Positions 62,101 through 62,964 of a stretch of 64,000 bases of DNA are shown here, one piece after another. Within the stretch, counting starts at the first letter, position 1, and each line of letters opens with the position of its first letter. Below the pieces are notes generated by a model. The model was given only the letters and a program-made list of their open reading frames with translations. It was not told the origin of the DNA and made no database searches. Location of the stretch: positions 2,764,501-2,828,500 of the forward strand of contig JBBMNZ010000026.1 in assembly GCA_037954325.1 (NCBI GenBank), given 5' to 3'. Both the position numbers and the translations under genes were made by a program. The stretch is from Fistularia commersonii. Taxonomy: Eukaryota > Chordata > Actinopteri > Syngnathiformes > Fistulariidae.

Positions 62101-62860
62101 CTGAACCGGCGCTGTCTGGATCCCCCCTGCACCCGATGGACTCTGGCCGCCTTTGCAGAGAAGCACTACGCTCCGTTCCTCCTGCAGACCACCACCAAGG
62201 TGGGTCCAGTTGCACACACACACACACACACACTCTGCTGTGCATTTGAACCTCATTGAACCGGAATCATCTGGTGGCCTGGACTTGACATTTTTGGAGG
62301 ATATTAGTTTTCATCACACAGTCAGATGTTTCTTCATGACGCCAAATTGCTTCATGCACTCCTCTGATTGCTGGATGCCTTAATCCAGCCCCCCCCCCCC
62401 CCCCCCCCCCTTCACACACACACACACACACCGTCAGGACAGCTGAAATGGAAATTCAAGTTCATCCCGACTTAAAACCCTTGATTTTTTTTTTTTTTTT
62501 TTTTTTTTCAAAATACTCAGAAAGACCGATGTTTTGCGTCGCGTCCGCAGGTGGTCGTGATCGTGCTGTTCCTCTGCCTGCTCGGCGTCAGCCTGTACGG
62601 GACCACGCAGGTCCGGGACGGCCTGGAGCTGACCGACATCGTACCCCGGGAAACCAGCGAGTACGACTTCATCGGCGCCCAGTTCAAGTTCTTCTCCTTC
62701 TACAACATGTACGTGGTGACGCAGCGGGCCGACTACGCCCAGAGCCAGCGCCTCCTGCACCAGCTGCACCACAGGTTCCACACCATCCGCTACGTGCTGA
62801 AGGGCGACAACGGGCAGCTGCCTCCCATGTGGCTGCACTACTTCAGGGACTGGCTGCAAG
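17888..62860 (+). CDS. ptch1: patched-1 Hedgehog receptor, 5' two-thirds of gene (coding exons 1-15 of a spliced gene)
   Basis: Fifteen exons join in one open frame (2,764 nt, 921 codons plus 1 nt) and read as Patched. Patched-1 is a 12-TM RND-family protein of the plasma membrane and cilium that binds Hedgehog and represses Smoothened, probably by moving sterol. Exon lengths equal those I recall for human PTCH1 except exon 1 (shorter), exon 4 (67 vs 70) and exon 14 (640 vs 403). ptch1 rather than ptch2 is chosen because exon 3 reads EEAMFNPQLMIQTP and EGANVL, where ptch2 diverges, and exon 14 keeps the QITMQSTVQLRTEYDP block, which ptch2 lacks. Introns are 1315, 20594, 1101, 153, 4817, 100, 3807, 2498, 121, 1146, 1365, 4318, 523 and 351 bp. 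Exons 16-23 should lie beyond base 64,000. The span listed includes introns; exons are itemised separately. Confidence 0.98.
18059..19373 (+). other. ptch1: ptch1 intron 1
   Basis: 1,315 bp, GC-rich at the left. Holds the 23-bp minisatellite at 18242-18610 and, near 18880-18980, short TG-rich tracts. 18640-19373 shows nothing else recognisable. Confidence 0.9.
18242..18610. repeat. GC-rich 23-bp minisatellite just inside intron 1
   Basis: About 16 units of the form TCGCTCCGCTTCCCCCGGTT GCC (22-24 bp). The central five are nearly identical; edge units diverge. Every unit has a CCCCCGG block and two or more CpG. The 23-bp period creates long spurious frames on both strands (up to 251 codons). 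Confidence 0.95.
19374..19566 (+). CDS. ptch1: ptch1 exon 2: juxtamembrane segment and TM1 (residues 58-121)
   Basis: Acceptor TTGCAG| then GKATGRRAPLWLRAKFQ, a near-invariant Patched segment; GCYIQKNCGKF leads into TM1 (FLVVGLMIFGAFAVGL). It ends LETDVEKLWVE plus one base (phase 1) at donor GAAG|GTAAGG. The 193-nt length matches human exon 2. A (TG)n tract begins about 50 nt past the donor. The intron that follows is by far the largest in the window (20.6 kb). Confidence 0.98.
19618..20640. repeat. low-complexity cluster at the start of intron 2
   Basis: (TG)n at 19620-19642, 19869-19892, 20172-20200 and 20554-20593, long T runs at 19811-19848, GA-rich 20010-20045, and a G run at 20223-20237. 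Between them is unassigned DNA. Confidence 0.9.
20641..20735 (+). repeat. SINE-derived ~40-bp units
   Basis: GAATGAGAGGGTGAATGATT TATGTCTCTATATGATG, two to three units. Confidence 0.6.
20840..21095 (-). repeat. tRNA-related SINE, reverse orientation
   Basis: On the minus strand: GGAGTTTACATGTTTTCCGC, GTGTCTGCGTGGATTTCCTC, TCCTCCCGCACTCCGAAAAC and AGTGACAGCCGAGATAAGCT CCGGC. A (GATA)n tract at 20823-20846 sits at the 3' end. Confidence 0.75.
21099..21456 (+). mobile_element. Tc1-type MITE
   Basis: Starts TGCTCAAAAAAATAAAGGGA ACACTTGAACAAC and ends TCCCTTTATTTTTTTGAGCA GTGTA: inverted termini with the transposase gene cleanly missing (GAAGCAACACAGATT joined to CATTTTGACTTG). Confidence 0.85.
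21462..21808 (-). mobile_element. Tc1-type MITE, inverted relative to its neighbour
   Basis: Starts ACTGCGCCAAAAAATAAAGG and ends GTTCCCTTATTTTCGGAGCA GT. Runs in the opposite direction to the 21099 copy, only ~6 bp away. Confidence 0.85.
21812..21935 (+). repeat. SINE fragment
   Basis: GGTTTGAATCCGACAAGAGG, TTTTTGCACGTTCACGTGCG, GGGTTCCTCCAGGTTTCCTC and CAGAAACATGCGGCAGGTCA ATCGG. Confidence 0.6.
21936..22905. other. intron 2, CpG-rich unassigned DNA
   Basis: 22000-22900 has many CpG and no recognised repeat (e.g. GCGCGCCCGCGGAGACG near 22430). No conserved exon. Possibly an intragenic CpG island; function unknown. Confidence 0.45.
22908..23540. repeat. microsatellite-rich stretch
   Basis: (CA)n at 22910-22934 and 23491-23535, T runs at 22976-22999, 23075-23085 and 23287-23302. 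Confidence 0.9.
23640..23880. promoter_or_regulatory. candidate conserved non-coding element in intron 2
   Basis: Unique, balanced-composition DNA free of recognised repeats, with blocks such as AAGAGCCCTTCAGTGATTCC, CAGGCAAACACAGGCCAAAT and CACCTGCCTCTAATTAAAAC. It looks like a constrained element, but no alignment was available. Confidence 0.3.
23881..24770. other. intron 2, GC-rich unassigned DNA and microsatellites
   Basis: (TG)n at 24068-24104 and 24556-24580, an A run at 24490-24507, and (ATTC)n at 24716-24757. Otherwise GC-rich with no assignment. Confidence 0.5.
24771..25080 (-). repeat. SINE 3' end and retroposon tail
   Basis: 24775-24830 is the SINE end (TATTCCGCCTATCCTGCACT CAGGGCTGCTGGAG). 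24866-24980 reads ACATTAAAGACATTTAGCAG ACGCTTTTATCCAAAGC, the reverse of the GGATAAAAGCGTCTGC tail. Confidence 0.6.
25239..25503. mobile_element. palindromic MITE (TACAGGACTGTCTCA...)
   Basis: Starts TACAGGACTGTCTCAGAAAA and ends TTTCTGAGACAGTCCTGTA; shares its insertion site with the copy at 37392. Confidence 0.85.
25668..26232 (+). mobile_element. pogo/Tigger-type element keeping only the N-terminal DNA-binding region
   Basis: Left end CAGCGATCCCTCGCTATAAC follows a TA at 25666-25667; right end AACAAGGGTACACTG. The frame 25961-26092 reads KVKLLDMLREGKSYAAVGRH YGINESSVRSIKKEEK, the helix-turn-helix of CENP-B/Tigger transposases. An upstream ATG at 25900 is in another frame, so a frameshift divides the remnant. 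The catalytic domain is deleted. 565 bp. Confidence 0.85.
26425..26535 (-). repeat. tRNA-derived SINE head
   Basis: GTGGGAATCGAACCGGGGAA is the reverse of a B-box (GGTTCGATTCCC). The A-box-like end is near 26515. Confidence 0.55.
26536..27730. other. intron 2, unassigned DNA with triplet and other simple repeats
   Basis: (CTC)n at 26564-26582, (GGA)n at 26697-26722, (TCC)n at 26960-26982, G-rich 27294-27335, T and A runs near 27450 and 27500, retroposon tail 27565-27655, (ATT)n at 27655-27671. Confidence 0.6.
27731..28290. promoter_or_regulatory. candidate conserved non-coding element in intron 2 with a near-Gli site
   Basis: 27740-27850 and 28010-28105 look unique and constrained (GAATGCCAGATGTATTACAG, CACGGCAATGTAAACACTCA). 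AGGGTGGTC at 28092-28100 is one mismatch from the Gli consensus. They flank a pyrimidine-rich stretch and a CCTTC repeat (28105-28140). Regulatory role is inference. Confidence 0.3.
28291..28816. other. intron 2, nothing recognised
   Basis: No repeat or exon recognised apart from a T run at 28386-28399; CpG-rich from 28440 on. Confidence 0.4.
28817..29735 (-). mobile_element. LINE/retroposon 3' region interrupted by a Tigger element
   Basis: Left part 28817-28902 (AAGATATACTTTATTGATCC CCAAAGGGGAAATTC) and right part 29480-29735 (AAAAGACATCCACAAATAAA TAGACAG) belong to one retroposon, split by 28903-29479. Antisense to ptch1. Confidence 0.7.
28903..29479 (-). mobile_element. pogo/Tigger-type element keeping only the C-terminal coding end
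   Basis: Termini CGGCGGACCCTCGCTTTTTT and GCGAGGGTCCGCTG are inverted. The minus strand encodes GFSDATPDDIIGLINHHSDP then STDEG, resembling the acidic Tigger C-terminus, followed by VSINTIKM, which the 54241 copy shares. A (TATAT)n-type tract lies at 29269-29316. Confidence 0.8.
29736..30330. other. intron 2, SINE head remnant then unassigned DNA
   Basis: 29800-29850 contains GACGGGAATTGAACCCTCAA, a reverse B-box remnant. 29870-30330 is unassigned. Confidence 0.45.
30331..31063. repeat. four-unit tandem repeat, ~180-bp period
   Basis: TACTCGGTCCAGCTCCC starts at 30331, 30518, 30697 and 30876 (periods 187, 179, 179). Each unit contains CATAAGTTTAGAAGACATAA, GCTAACTCGCTAGCTTGC and GTTATGTGCACTTGCGCAGT. 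The second and third intervals are the most alike. No known satellite recognised. Confidence 0.95.
31075..31215 (-). repeat. SINE fragment
   Basis: TTTAGGGTCTCCAGTGAACC, GTGGGAATCCAACCGGGCAC and CTTCTTGCTCCGAGGTACCC are the reverse of the SINE head and middle. Confidence 0.65.
31230..31560. promoter_or_regulatory. candidate conserved non-coding element in intron 2
   Basis: Repeat-free DNA with blocks such as CCAGGAAATGACAGCGAGAT, GGCCGCTCATGTCACGGTCT and GGGGCATTAAATGCAGC. Judged only by its unique, balanced look. Confidence 0.25.
31634..32398 (+). mobile_element. pogo-type MITE/remnant (outer copy), itself interrupted
   Basis: Starts TACCGTAATTTCCTGGATAT AAGCCGC and ends TGCGGCTTATACTCAGGCGC GCTCAATAGTCCAGAAAATA CGG. 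Interrupted at 31915-32198 by a second copy of the same family. Confidence 0.75.
31915..32198 (+). mobile_element. pogo-type MITE (inner copy) with coding remnant
   Basis: TACCGTAATTTCCGGACGAT and AATAGTCCGGAAATTACGG are near-perfect inverted ends. Inside, a frame reads FNSDTEEDDFDTFSAQEE, an acidic tail like those ending fish pogo-type transposases. 284 bp. Confidence 0.8.
32399..32549 (-). repeat. SINE 3' fragment
   Basis: ATACAGCGCCTATTCTGCAC TCAGGGGTGCG and TGGGTTCACCCTGGACGG are the reverse of the SINE end. Confidence 0.45.
32550..32845. promoter_or_regulatory. candidate conserved non-coding element in intron 2
   Basis: Unique DNA with CTCAAGCTTGATAATTCTCT, GGTGCTGAATGAAGGCAGCA and GGACAGGTGATTAGCATAAT. 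No repeat recognised. A T22 run follows at 32848. Confidence 0.25.
33180..33545 (-). mobile_element. LINE 3' end (CR1/L2/Rex-like)
   Basis: On the minus strand TNRLKNSFYPGKVIALN, the typical C-terminus of these ORFs, is readable around 33415-33470, followed by an A/T-rich 3' UTR to 33180. Confidence 0.55.
33590..33915. repeat. (AAT)n/(ACT)n-rich low-complexity region
   Basis: Imperfect AAT, GAT and ACT triplets for about 280 bp. 33830-33880 carries the SINE end GCAGGATAAGCGACAGAAGA TGGACGGATGGATGG. Confidence 0.85.
34015..34350. promoter_or_regulatory. candidate conserved non-coding element in intron 2
   Basis: Around a (CTC)n tract (34073-34108) lies unique sequence: GTTTTGCATTCTCATAGACA, ACCATCAGGCAGAATGAAGT, AAAATGTTGATGTCCCCCTG. 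Judged by appearance only. Confidence 0.25.
34351..35290. other. intron 2, unassigned DNA with two SINE head fragments
   Basis: Reverse B-boxes at 35028-35047 (GCCGGGAATCGAACCGTCGA) and 35222-35238 (CGGGAATCGAACCAGCAAC). 34351-34900 shows nothing nameable. Confidence 0.5.
35291..36660. other. intron 2, GC-rich unassigned DNA with simple repeats
   Basis: T30-like run at 35620-35649, mixed CA at 35787-35870, CG-rich GCGCGCGC at 35938, (TG)n at 36148-36178, G runs at 36012 and 36252. No exon. Confidence 0.5.
36825..37085 (+). mobile_element. LINE 3' end (CR1/L2/Rex-like)
   Basis: Peptide ERHRRSFLPEAIGLFNSSSL then SRREYSNLCTF is the usual C-terminus; 3' UTR ends AATTTCCTGCGGGATTAATA AAGTT. Same subfamily as 16645-16930. 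Confidence 0.7.
37392..37772. mobile_element. palindromic MITE with an internal duplication
   Basis: Starts TACAGGACTGTCTCAAAAAA and ends CAGAGACAGTCCCGTA. A ~85-bp stretch (TTTTTCATGATATTCTAATA, TTTTGAGATAGG...) occurs twice inside, making it ~115 bp longer than its sisters. Confidence 0.85.
38062..38200 (-). repeat. tRNA-related SINE head, reverse orientation
   Basis: TTTAGGGTCTCCAGTGAACC, GGAGAACCCGGATCCC, CACGGAGAACATGGAAGAGC and GCGAACCGCCGCGCCACCGC correspond to the reversed SINE middle and head. Confidence 0.7.
38201..39815. other. intron 2, CpG-rich unassigned DNA
   Basis: (CA)n at 38406-38439 and an A17 run at 38686. CGGGTGGTC at 39002-39010 is one mismatch from the Gli consensus. 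No exon or named repeat. Confidence 0.45.
39820..40010 (+). repeat. SINE-like fragment
   Basis: GCGCTTCCACCTCACAGCCA, TGGAGTTCCTCGGTGTTCTC and CAGGTTCTTCCCGCACTCCA match the SINE head and middle with many changes. Confidence 0.5.
40070..40110. repeat. (TG)n just before exon 3
   Basis: About 20 TG units ending 50 nt before the exon 3 acceptor; a pyrimidine tract (CTCTCTTTCCAG) lies between. Confidence 0.95.
40161..40350 (+). CDS. ptch1: ptch1 exon 3: start of extracellular loop 1 (residues 122-184)
   Basis: Acceptor TTTCCAG|CTGGCGG. The split codon makes Ala where human has Val, then GGRVNQELRYTRQKIGEEA, followed by the ptch1-type MFNPQLMIQTP and EGANVLTVEALLQHL. It ends with HVYLYS and two bases of an Arg codon (phase 2) at donor CAG|GTAATC. 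At 190 nt it equals human. This is the best exon for telling ptch1 from ptch2. A (TG)n tract lies ~50 nt before the acceptor. Confidence 0.98.
40351..41451 (+). other. ptch1: ptch1 intron 3
   Basis: 1,101 bp, of which about 900 bp is an RTE retrotransposon in the same direction as the gene. Confidence 0.95.
40442..41365 (+). pseudogene. RTE-type LINE reverse transcriptase, degenerate
   Basis: Frame 40460-40886 reads FVDLDKALDRVPGEQLW, GLHQGSALSPFLFAVVMD and then MMFANDIVICSE: palm motifs in order, but the catalytic FADD is FAND, so the enzyme would be dead. A frameshift (about 40885), a stop and a later internal deletion separate the C-terminal part (RYLGSTVQSNGERGK; ELEVAEMKILRFSLGVTRME; ending RLISYGDP and stop at about 41335). 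The start is 5'-truncated. Clade from memory. Confidence 0.85.
41452..41518 (+). CDS. ptch1: ptch1 exon 4: extracellular loop 1 (residues 185-207)
   Basis: Acceptor TTTTCAG|ACATTGG completes Arg, then HWKLEHLCYKSGEF, VTETHFDQ, donor CAG|GTAAGG; phase 0. At 67 nt it is one codon shorter than the 70 nt I recall for human. CYKSG carries a conserved extracellular cysteine. Third codon positions are AT-richer (about 9 of 22 G/C) than in the other exons. The preceding intron is nearly filled by an RTE retrotransposon. Confidence 0.96.
41519..41671 (+). other. ptch1: ptch1 intron 4 with (TG)n at its 3' end
   Basis: 153 bp. (TG)n runs 41614-41656 and is followed only by CGTCTGTCTAATTAG before exon 5. 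Confidence 0.97.
41672..41763 (+). CDS. ptch1: ptch1 exon 5: extracellular loop 1 (residues 208-237)
   Basis: Reads FIEQLHPCLIITPLDCFWEG then AKLQAGTVYL plus two bases (phase 2); 92 nt as in human. The two cysteines of CLIITPLDC are invariant in the family. The acceptor is unusual: AATTAG|TTC is preceded by only about 12 nt and then a ~44-nt (TG)n tract, so a normal polypyrimidine run is missing. Donor TTTC|GTAAGT is strong. Confidence 0.97.
42065..43571. repeat. ~125-bp minisatellite, about 11-12 units
   Basis: The phrase AATCCAGGATGTAGTCTGAA recurs at 42176, 42301, 42424, 42551, 42674, 42802, 42930, 43059, 43181, 43304 and 43448 (spacing 122-129, once 144). Two unit types alternate: one carries GACAACAACTGCGACAACAT, the other GGCGCTAAAATCAATTAAAG. 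Both share TCGAACGTTCGTGAAAA. Confidence 0.97.
43690..43840. promoter_or_regulatory. candidate conserved non-coding element in intron 5
   Basis: Unique, low-CpG sequence (GTAGTGGTTGCTGGCATGCG, CCTTTCTGTTGCTAATGGCC) between repeats. Judged by appearance only. Confidence 0.25.
43900..44190. other. intron 5, simple repeats and unassigned DNA
   Basis: (TG)n at 43897-43916, T24 run at 43945-43968, GA-rich 44041-44100, CCG-rich 44128-44146. Confidence 0.6.
44204..44694 (-). mobile_element. 5'-truncated RTE-type LINE with 13-bp target duplication
   Basis: Minus strand encodes RRLSARRKGKVYKTVVRPAM, ELEVAEVKMLRFSLGVTRME, GHVQRRDRGYIGRRMLELEL, RGRPKRRFMDVVREDMK and ends RWRKLTRCGDP-stop, then a (GAA)n tail (44204-44232 as CTT on +). 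CTGTGCAGAACTT flanks both sides (44191-44203 and 44695-44707). Its frame is open over ~150 codons, so it looks young compared with the 40442 copy. Confidence 0.9.
44708..44935. other. intron 5, unassigned DNA
   Basis: Nothing recognised. Confidence 0.4.
44936..45078 (-). mobile_element. Tc1-type MITE, truncated
   Basis: TGCTTCAAAAAAATAAAAAG, CATCCTAGATCTGAATGAAT and TACATACTTGAATGTGCTGC; cut short by a (CA)n tract at about 45080. Confidence 0.7.
45341..45748 (-). mobile_element. Tc1-type MITE with (TA)n near its end
   Basis: ACACTGCCCAGAAAATAAAG GGAACAC to AGAGCAGTGTA. The 3' terminus is duplicated around a (TA)n tract (TTTTTTTGAGCATTATATAT then ...TTTTTCAGAGCAGTGTA). Confidence 0.8.
45956..46450 (-). 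repeat. two LINE/retroposon tails with (AAGAT)n, (CT)n and (TA)n
   Basis: (AAGAT)11 at 45956-46010 leads into TTGATCCCACGATGGGGAAA TTCAATTGTTACAGCCGTAT; a second copy of the same sequence starts at 46297. Between them are (CT)n 46140-46193 and (TA)n 46233-46266. Confidence 0.8.
46581..46779 (+). CDS. ptch1: ptch1 exon 6: extracellular loop 1 (residues 238-304)
   Basis: Acceptor CGGCAG|A completes Ser, then GKEPLQWTNFDPEEFLEVL; later GHGYMDRPCLNPADPDCPP and NKNSTK. 199 nt as in human. NKNST holds a conserved N-glycosylation sequon (NST). The donor AAG|GTCTGC is weak (only +5 G fits consensus after GT) and the following intron is just 100 bp, so its recognition probably relies on intron definition. 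Confidence 0.97.
46780..46879 (+). other. ptch1: ptch1 intron 6 (100 bp)
   Basis: Donor GTCTGC, an A-rich centre (A16 from 46803), branch and pyrimidine region TTTATCTTCTTTACCTTCTG and acceptor CACCAG. A second AG (TTTTCAGGTCAG at about 46836) lies upstream but would add out-of-family residues. Confidence 0.9.
46880..47001 (+). CDS. ptch1: ptch1 exon 7: extracellular loop 1 (residues 305-344)
   Basis: Acceptor CACCAG|CCGTTAG, then PLDVAWALSGGCRGLSRKY, MHWQEELIVGG and TTKNGSGPLL plus two bases (phase 2). 122 nt as in human. SRKYMHWQEEL is nearly identical across Patched proteins. The donor CAG|GTAAC runs straight into a (CA)n microsatellite from +4. Confidence 0.97.
48376..49320. repeat. tandem duplication, ~471-bp unit, containing retroposon tails
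   Basis: TTTGCAAGCGCACAAATGTG starts at 48376 and 48847. Each unit runs through AAATTTCCCAGATTTGCCCG, TACTTAAAATCCATAT, ACAGTGGTCCCTTAA, an (AAGAT)n tract and TAGTACTCTATTGATCC with AAGGGGAAATTCGT. The first unit's tract is a (TTAAG)9 to (ATAAG)n mixture (48592-48689); the second is shorter. Confidence 0.9.
49995..50660 (+). repeat. SINE-derived ~40-bp units and SINE 3' end
   Basis: GTGAATGAATGAATGAAAGT, GAATGGTCGTCAATGAGAGG, then after the MITE further units, ending AATGACAGCGGGGATCGGCT CAAACCCCCGTGAATGAATG. Confidence 0.65.
50072..50357 (-). mobile_element. pogo-type MITE
   Basis: TACCGTAATTTACCGACTAT and CGTCCGGAAATTACGGTA are inverted ends. It is the reverse complement of the inner copy at 31915-32198, with the same acidic coding remnant. 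Sits inside SINE-derived 40-bp units. Confidence 0.85.
50809..50956 (+). CDS. ptch1: ptch1 exon 8: extracellular loop 1 (residues 345-394)
   Basis: Acceptor CCTCTAG|C completes Ser, then AQALQTMFQLMTPKQMFEHF, RGYEEVSHINWNEEKAAAIL and EAWQRRYSE; donor GAG|GTGAGG; phase 0; 148 nt as in human. The acceptor has a long C/T tract. The flanking introns are full of duplicated, TG-rich DNA but the exon itself is intact. Confidence 0.98.
51360..52060. repeat. tandem duplication, ~311-bp unit, within TG microsatellites
   Basis: TGCGCACATGCTCCATTCAT CTTGAGGCCTAG begins at 51421 and 51732. Both units contain TTATATGCCTCTTTATTTTT, a long (TG)n, and TTTAAATGTGCACAATTAG. (TG)n lengths differ between units. 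Confidence 0.95.
52155..52800. repeat. three-unit direct repeat, ~203 and ~231 bp spacing
   Basis: CGTATCATCCCGCGCTCTGA TTGGA at 52191, 52394 and 52625, each followed by TCTACATAA, ACGAGTAATATCTGATTT and GTTCCTG(A/G)(G)GG. Units 2 and 3 also share CGACAATATTCTTAGAATAT and TTTTTTAGCTATTAGCATGT. Confidence 0.92.
53455..53586 (+). CDS. ptch1: ptch1 exon 9: end of extracellular loop 1 and start of TM2 (residues 395-438)
   Basis: Acceptor TTCCAG|GCGGTG, then AVLQSVAANSSQKVLTFTTT, TLEDILKSFSDISVIRVASG, YLLM; donor ATG|GTAAGA; 132 nt, phase 0. NSSQ is a possible N-glycosylation site. IRVASGYLLM opens the sterol-sensing domain (TM2-6), shared with SCAP, NPC1 and HMG-CoA reductase. Confidence 0.98.
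53587..53707 (+). other. ptch1: ptch1 intron 9 (121 bp)
   Basis: Short intron, donor GTAAGA, acceptor TCCCCAG. No repeats. Confidence 0.97.
53708..53863 (+). CDS. ptch1: ptch1 exon 10: sterol-sensing domain TM2-TM3 (residues 439-490)
   Basis: Acceptor CCCCAG|CTGGCC, then [52 protein letters not shown]; donor CAG|GTAACC; 156 nt as in human and nearly identical in sequence. It follows a 121-bp intron. This is sterol-sensing-domain core. Confidence 0.99.
53965..54235 (-). mobile_element. decayed RTE-type LINE fragment (probable)
   Basis: CATCTGCCTCCGTCTAACCT, CCATCTCAGTCTG-like CCGTCTCAGTCTGACTTGAC and ACTTTTCTCCTCCCATTCCA ACC follow the order of the reversed RTE sequence at 44260-44460 (AACCATCTCAGTCTGGCTTC), with many deletions. 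Confidence 0.5.
54241..54865 (+). mobile_element. pogo/Tigger-type element keeping the C-terminal coding end
   Basis: Left end TAGCGGACCCTCGTTCTTTC, right end AAAAAGTGAGGGTCATGTA. The frame at 54524-54629 reads GDGFSDTTLDDIDGLIDRHP, DPLTDEDLTQTGF-stop region, like the Tigger C-terminus and the 28903 copy; VNTIKMIT is also shared. Confidence 0.75.
54910..54985. repeat. ~21-bp triplicate just upstream of exon 11
   Basis: TATCACAT(C/T)ATCTGCAAAGA occurs three times in a row, ending about 30 nt before the acceptor. Confidence 0.9.
55010..55108 (+). CDS. ptch1: ptch1 exon 11: TM4 with GVGVDD motif (residues 491-523)
   Basis: Acceptor CTCCTCAG|GTGCTACC, then [20 protein letters not shown] and FSETGQNKRIPFE; 99 nt, phase 0. 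GVGVDD is the GxxxDD motif of TM4, conserved with bacterial RND proton-driven transporters and needed for repression of Smoothened. The donor GAG|GTAAGATAAGATAA is built from the terminal AAGAT repeat of a retroelement tail that starts at the splice site. Confidence 0.98.
55109..55445 (-). mobile_element. LINE/retroposon 3' region abutting the exon 11 donor
   Basis: GTAAGATAAGATAAACTTTA TTGATCACCATAGGGG, then AAAAGACATCCACAAATAAA TAGACAG and AAAATAGACAACGCAGTTG: the same family as 5700 and 28817, antisense to ptch1. Its terminal AAGAT repeats begin within the donor. Confidence 0.75.
55480..55700 (-). mobile_element. LINE reverse-transcriptase fragment (CR1/L2/Rex-like)
   Basis: Minus strand reads NTSKTKEVVVDFEKNGRRHV PIVHPG, matching the block after the catalytic YVDD in these enzymes (typical: LNVSKTKELVVDFR). 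No catalytic residues are preserved here. Confidence 0.65.
56474..56599 (+). CDS. ptch1: ptch1 exon 12: sterol-sensing domain TM5 (residues 524-565)
   Basis: Acceptor CGCCCAG|GATCGC, then [40 protein letters not shown], LQ; 126 nt, phase 0. Essentially identical to mammalian PTCH1. Donor CAG|GTATGTG is followed about 10 nt later by a (TG)n tract. Confidence 0.98.
57130..57320 (-). repeat. SINE end and ~40-bp units, reverse orientation
   Basis: CACCGCTCTCATTGGACGA and GGGTTCAGCCTGGAGCCAAT resemble the reversed SINE end; GACATACAACTATTCACTCG CTCATTTACATCATATGG is one of the 40-bp units. Confidence 0.5.
58922..58930 (-). promoter_or_regulatory. Gli consensus match in intron 12
   Basis: TGGGTGGTC, exact Gli consensus on the minus strand, in a short unique stretch between two TG microsatellites in ptch1 intron 12. 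A single match inside an intron may be chance. Confidence 0.3.
59712..59793. repeat. (ATGG)n microsatellite
   Basis: About 20 perfect ATGG units following a SINE-like GGACAAAGCGGCAATAGAAG end. Confidence 0.97.
60132..60412. mobile_element. palindromic MITE (TCCAGGACTGTCTCA...)
   Basis: Ends CCAGGACTGTCTCAGAAAAT and TTTTCTGAGACAGTCCTG, inserted in the pogo-type remnant. Confidence 0.85.
60520..60765 (+). repeat. tRNA-related SINE, shortened
   Basis: GTTTCCGCCTCACAGCAAGA AGGTTCCTG, CCTCCATGTTCTCCCCCGTG, ATGAGGTTCCTCGGGGTTCT CCGGG, and the end GATCGGCTCCAGCATCCCCG, GGGATAAGCGGAACAG. Confidence 0.75.
60918..61036 (+). CDS. ptch1: ptch1 exon 13: TM6, end of sterol-sensing domain (residues 566-604)
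   Basis: Acceptor CGGCAG|GCTGCG, then [38 protein letters not shown], Tyr and two bases of Ser (phase 2); 119 nt as in human. Donor ACAG|GTGCGC. A SINE fragment ends about 150 nt upstream, but the acceptor region itself looks normal. Confidence 0.98.
61037..61559 (+). other. ptch1: ptch1 intron 13
   Basis: 523 bp, no recognised repeat; CpG-rich at the left, AT-richer near the acceptor TTGTTGTTTTCCAG. Possibly conserved stretch AGGGCTATCATTTGCGATGA at 61454. Confidence 0.9.
61560..62199 (+). CDS. ptch1: ptch1 exon 14: enlarged middle cytoplasmic loop with four PPSY motifs (residues 605-818)
   Basis: Acceptor TTTTCCAG|C completes Ser, then PCANRVIQIEPQAYLEGAE. Four PPSY units follow (about 61633-61713), then the conserved blocks QITMQSTVQLRTEYDPRT, FYTTAEPRSQISVQP, an insertion rich in N, G, A and H (about 61850-62040), and SPENNSSTRDLLSQF, EKHYAPFLLQ. 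Donor AAG|GTGGGT, phase 0. Length is 640 nt; I recall 403 in human, where only one PPPY stands at the PPSY position. PPxY binds WW domains of Nedd4/Smurf/Itch ubiquitin ligases, which act on Patched. The excess is in frame, so it is real coding sequence and not a missed intron: no in-frame GT-AG split is needed. Extra copies of the motif are an inference about function. Confidence 0.96.
61633..61713 (+). other. tandem PPSY-coding repeat in exon 14
   Basis: Four PPSY motifs spaced 7-8 residues apart (YSPPPSY, TAPPSY, TPPPSY, SPPPSY). Codons vary between units (TCT TAC, TCC TAT, AGC TAC, TCC TAC), so the repeat is not a recent slippage product. PPxY is the WW-domain ligand motif. Confidence 0.9.
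62200..62550 (+). other. ptch1: ptch1 intron 14
   Basis: 351 bp with (CA)n at 62214-62232, a C23 run at 62390-62412, (CA)n at 62416-62431 and a T23 run at 62486-62508 close to the acceptor. Confidence 0.95.
62551..62860 (+). CDS. ptch1: ptch1 exon 15: TM7 and start of extracellular loop 2 (residues 819-921)
   Basis: Acceptor CCGCAG|GTGGTC, then VVVIVLFLCLLGVSLYGTTQ (TM7), VRDGLELTDIVPRETSEYDF, QFKFFSFYNMYVVTQRADY and MWLHYFRDWLQ plus one base (phase 1); 310 nt as in human. Donor CAAG|GTACCA. This is the last exon in the window; the first base of the Gly codon is carried to exon 16, which lies beyond 64,000. Confidence 0.98.
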
Positions 62861-62964
62861 GTACCATGCTTTTAGGAATGGAGGTGTTGGGCTTGGGCGG
62901 AAAGATGTTGATTAGGAACACCGGACCGTTTTTTTTAGCCTCGCGGAAAAGGATTAGCCGAGGT

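Noticed and set aside
61470..62249. 259-codon frame overlapping exon 14
   Set aside because: It is a shifted frame (RREEPLQPAAVLPHSPAVL type) of the true exon 14, which matches Patched in the other frame.
17888..62860. Assignment to ptch2
   Set aside because: Exon 3 (EEAMFNPQLMIQTP), exon 4-6 and the QITMQSTVQLRTEYDP block of exon 14 are ptch1-type; ptch2 proteins differ at these places.
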